15,270 bases of DNA, from contig JALSLS010000273.1 in assembly GCA_026988195.1 (NCBI GenBank), positions 1-15,270 of the forward strand. Direction: 5' to 3'. Position numbers and translations under genes: made by a program. This document shows positions 13,547 through 15,270 of the stretch, piece after piece. Below the pieces are notes generated by a model. That model was given only the letters and a program-made list of their open reading frames with translations, did not search any database and was not told the DNA's origin. The stretch is from Methylomonas sp. (GTDB lineage: Bacteria; Pseudomonadota; Gammaproteobacteria; Methylococcales; Methylomonadaceae). The stretch's first letter is position 1; each line of letters begins with the position of its first letter.

Positions 13547-13871
13547 TGTAGGAGCGTCCGCCCCCCGGCGCGATTAAAATAATGCTCTTATTTCTGGGAA
13601 TTTTAATTATCTTTGCGCCGACTAGGAGGCTGTCCGAGAACTAACATTCGAGTCAGCGGACTACCATATATAGTGGTATAAATTTACTTTTAACCACTAT
13701 ATATTGATTTTATTTTCAAAAGCCTTTGTTCTCGGACAGCCTCCTAGTGCATGGACAGATATTTGCTCCTGCAATATCTGCATTCACTACACCCATGTAG
13801 ATTATGCGCGTAGGTAGAGCAATGCAGGAGCAGCGAAGCGGTGTGCTGTGCTGAGGGAAAACGCTCCTACA
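13547..13871 (-). repeat. Mosaic inverted-repeat element, copy 2
   Basis: The element is bounded by TGTAGGAGCGT (13547-13557) and ACGCTCCTACA (13861-13871), a perfect 11-bp terminal inverted repeat. Inside lie a core matching 241-311 in reverse orientation (about 13566-13625), a module identical but for one base to 306-335 in direct orientation (13745-13774), and the 37-bp module (13809-13845) reverse-complementary to 195-231. A 118-bp insertion splits it. Without the insertion and its 4-bp duplication the element is about 203 bp. The direct similarity to copy 1 extends a few bases left of the terminus (ACAATxATGATG). Confidence 0.7.
13626..13743. mobile_element. 118-bp MITE-like insertion with CTAG target duplication
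   Basis: Perfect 16-bp terminal inverted repeats, GAGGCTGTCCGAGAAC (13626-13641) and GTTCTCGGACAGCCTC (13728-13743), bound the element. CTAG flanks both sides (13622-13625 and 13744-13747). The related, uninterrupted sequence at 301-311 has CTAG once, showing the inserted state here directly. A second perfect 12-bp inverted repeat inside (13666-13677 with 13693-13704) makes the whole element foldable. It has no coding potential, so it would depend on a transposase elsewhere. CTAG-type 4-bp duplications are known for IS5-group elements; the family is not assigned with confidence. Confidence 0.8.
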
Positions 13872-13882
13872 CAGTGAGGCAT

Positions 13883-13903
13883 CCACCCATTTTTAGTGGG
13901 TGG
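13883..13903. other. Short hairpin, possible terminator
   Basis: CCACCCA (13883-13889) and TGGGTGG (13897-13903) pair perfectly around a 7-base loop (TTTTTAG). TTATTTA follows. It lies between the two repeat elements and might end rightward transcription from rimI, although it is 377 bases beyond the rimI stop. Confidence 0.3.
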
Positions 13904-13910
13904 TTATTTA

Positions 13911-14070
13911 GGAACGTGCATGAAACAACTTCCCGATTTCTAACTTGCCTTTTTGCTCCAGATGGATTGATCTCATTCGTTGCGTAGCTTGCTATGCGCC
14001 TCATGAGATCAATCCACCTGAAGCAAAAATCCTACGTTATAATTTCGGGAAGTTATTCCATATACGTTCC
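13911..14070. repeat. Long palindromic repeat, copy 2
   Basis: This 160-bp sequence folds along nearly its full length. From outside in: GGAACGT with ACGTTCC; AACTTCCCGA with TCGGGAAGTT; TTTTTGCTCCAG with CTGAAGCAAAAA (11 of 12); and GGATTGATCTCAT (13964-13976) with ATGAGATCAATCC (14003-14015), a perfect 13 bp. The apex GCGTAGCTTGCTATGCGCC (13982-14000) is identical to that of copy 1. TTA lies directly outside both ends. Its stem sequences are unlike those of copy 1. Confidence 0.75.
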
Positions 14071-14104
14071 TTAGTTAATATTCAAAAATAGTGGATTAGA
14101 ACGC

Positions 14105-15031
14105 TCAATTTCGTGATTTAAATTGATTTATCACAATAAATGCCATAAAGAGCAAAGGGAACATCCAGATAGGTAACATGGGTATTTTTTGAACAGAAGG
14201 TAAAGGCGTTGAAATACCACAGCTACTTCCCCAAATAGATATAACAAAGTCTGGATGGTCGATAAAAGGGTTTCTATTGCCTTGCCAGCTATAGACAACA
14301 TTGTTGCGTAGACGTTCTGCATCAGAAACAGGGTCTTGGATATGCCAATTGACTAAATCGCATAGCTTTCCAAACTGCGGAATACTTGTACCTGTTAACT
14401 GGTCGACTAACTCTAGGTCAGGGGTACTACTGTTATCACTACCTTCATAACGAACGGCCATATAAAACATCATTCTAGCGGTATCACCTTTTACCACATC
14501 AGGTGCCTCCCAAGTGCCTAAGCTATCATTAACCGAACAGTCAGTACATTCACTGTGCGGTGATCCCCCATCTGCAAAATCGTAATTACCTCTAGCGGCA
14601 TTGACTGATTTATCGCTTGCTCTTAAGTGATGAATGTCAGTGTATGCCTGTTGATTTTTACTAGGAAAACCATGTGATTTTGCCCAAATATGTTCCCTGT
14701 TCCAAGCATCGGGGGTATTGCCACCATAATCCCTGTTAACAATAGGGATAGATCGTCGAGTATAAAAACCTATTACATTAGCGGGGTTGCTAGGGTCAGC
14801 ATCGGCTTCTTTTAGCATTTCCCAAACGCAAGGGGTATAAGAAAAAGAGCTATGGTTTTTAATAATGTTATTAAGTGATGATTTTAGACTAGCGCCTGTT
14901 TGGTTAAAAGCTGTGAAATAGTATTGGTTGTCAGAAAAAGCTGGAAAGTTTGGTTTTGTGCATGCTTGGCTGACGGGTAAAAATAGAAATAATATGACTA
15001 ATGCGATAAATTTTGTTGTCAGTGATTTCAT
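14105..15031 (-). CDS. Secreted endonuclease I family nuclease
   Basis: This is a His-Me (beta-beta-alpha metal) finger DNase of the EndA/NucM type, acting outside the cytoplasm. The 308-residue protein has a signal peptide (MKSLTTKFIALVILFLFLPV, cleavage probably after SQA at 23). The catalytic region holds NREHIWAKSHGF (111-122), TDIHHLRASDKSVNAARGN (131-149) with the catalytic and metal-binding His and Asn residues, and NRNPFIDHPDFV (252-263). Cysteine pairs (C24, C68, C162, C165, C224, C271) fit disulfides. The C-terminus has IPMLPIW (283-289), a hydrophobic helix (about 287-302) and a basic end (KSR), like a tripartite C-terminal sorting signal. The open frame extends 55 codons further upstream, but I chose ATG 15031 because it begins a proper signal peptide. 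It is convergent with rimI. The likely role is digesting external DNA for nutrients or clearing DNA. Confidence 0.9.
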   Translation of the reverse strand: MKSLTTKFIALVILFLFLPVSQACTKPNFPAFSDNQYYFTAFNQTGASLKSSLNNIIKNHSSFSYTPCVWEMLKEADADPSNPANVIGFYTRRSIPIVNRDYGGNTPDAWNREHIWAKSHGFPSKNQQAYTDIHHLRASDKSVNAARGNYDFADGGSPHSECTDCSVNDSLGTWEAPDVVKGDTARMMFYMAVRYEGSDNSSTPDLELVDQLTGTSIPQFGKLCDLVNWHIQDPVSDAERLRNNVVYSWQGNRNPFIDHPDFVISIWGSSCGISTPLPSVQKIPMLPIWMFPLLFMAFIVINQFKSRN

Positions 15032-15245
15032 AATAAATCGGTGAGGTAACGAAGCATTCATAATGTTTTTGGGAAAGGAGTATAATTTATAGCAAAGATA
15101 ACAAGGCTTTATGAATCCTGTGTGACAAGCACATAATGCAGTGGTGAATGTATTACATTTCTTTATTCTGTTACACAGTGCACATCTAAATGTCATTTTT
15201 GTGAACTATCATGCAATTTTGTTAATCCTTATTTAAGGAGTGATT

Positions 15246-15270
15246 ATGTTGCGAATACCTTTACGTGCTT
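15246..15270 (+). CDS. 5' end of a gene cut by the window edge
   Basis: ATG 15246 follows an excellent Shine-Dalgarno, AAGGAG at 15235-15240, at five bases. Only MLRIPLRA is visible before the window ends. Divergent from the endonuclease gene; the 214 bases between the two starts must hold both promoters. The product cannot be identified. Confidence 0.6.

Larger units (their letters stand above)
13507..14104. other. Repeat-filled intergenic region (overview)
   Basis: The 598 bases between rimI and the endonuclease gene, both of which end into it (convergent), carry no gene. They hold a mosaic inverted-repeat element (13547-13871) split by a 118-bp MITE-like insertion, a small hairpin (13883-13903) and a long palindromic repeat (13911-14070). 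Accumulation between convergent 3' ends fits tolerated insertions. One of the hairpins may serve as a transcription end for either gene. Confidence 0.7.

Noticed and set aside
13911..14070. Integron attC site, because the ends read GGAAC...GTTCC and the stem is structure-conserved
   Set aside because: The two copies are 11.5 kb apart with no cassette between them, no integrase is seen, and the long continuous stem with a structured apex does not match the attC box layout.
15032..15196. Cys-rich 55-residue N-terminal extension of the endonuclease
   Set aside because: It would bury the signal peptide inside the protein, and no ribosome site supports the upstream start.

Overview
The window looks like chromosomal DNA of a low-GC gammaproteobacterium. 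A member of the Methylococcales (type I methanotrophs or their symbiont relatives) is my best guess. The evidence is indirect: proteobacterial-type IlvB/IlvH, short class I IlvC, PssA, LeuA, Dtd and RimI proteins; a pyrophosphate-dependent phosphofructokinase placed inside the branched-chain amino acid cluster; and a cobalamin gene pair. No methane-oxidation gene lies in the window, so the assignment is inference.

Layout. Bases 1-722 hold no intact gene: a strong bidirectional terminator, a mosaic inverted-repeat element, a decayed coding remnant and a double-hairpin repeat. Four genes follow on the minus strand: a small secreted lipocalin-like protein, a CbiX-type cobaltochelatase, a CobM/CbiF corrin methyltransferase and D-aminoacyl-tRNA deacylase (dtd). 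A 156-bp palindromic repeat sits between cbiX and cobM and abuts the cobM stop codon. From 3802 the genes run on the plus strand: a secreted DUF4124-thermonuclease, then ilvB-ilvH (overlapping), ilvC, pfp, pssA and leuA, then a uracil-DNA glycosylase and rimI. Bases 13507-14104 hold no gene but contain a second mosaic repeat interrupted by a 118-bp MITE-like element, and a second copy of the long palindrome. A secreted endonuclease I is on the minus strand, and a plus-strand gene with a strong ribosome binding site begins at the right edge.

How the genes work together. IlvBH and IlvC carry pyruvate (or pyruvate plus 2-oxobutyrate) through the first two steps of valine and isoleucine synthesis. 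LeuA draws 2-oxoisovalerate toward leucine. PPi-dependent PFK supplies reversible fructose 6-phosphate/fructose 1,6-bisphosphate conversion, and PssA makes phosphatidylserine. CbiX and CobM/CbiF are two steps of an early-cobalt-insertion cobalamin route. The UDG-rimI pair resembles the holD-rimI arrangement of enterobacteria, and the UDG carries an N-terminal segment resembling the HolD (psi) N-terminus.

The most unusual material is non-coding. The two long palindromes (2254-2409, 13911-14070) share ends and a loop core, but their stems differ in sequence while keeping their internal pairing. The mosaic repeats (174-335, 13547-13871) share modules in different relative orientations, and the second carries a nested MITE with a clean CTAG duplication. 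I saw no CRISPR array, tRNA, rRNA or intact transposase gene.
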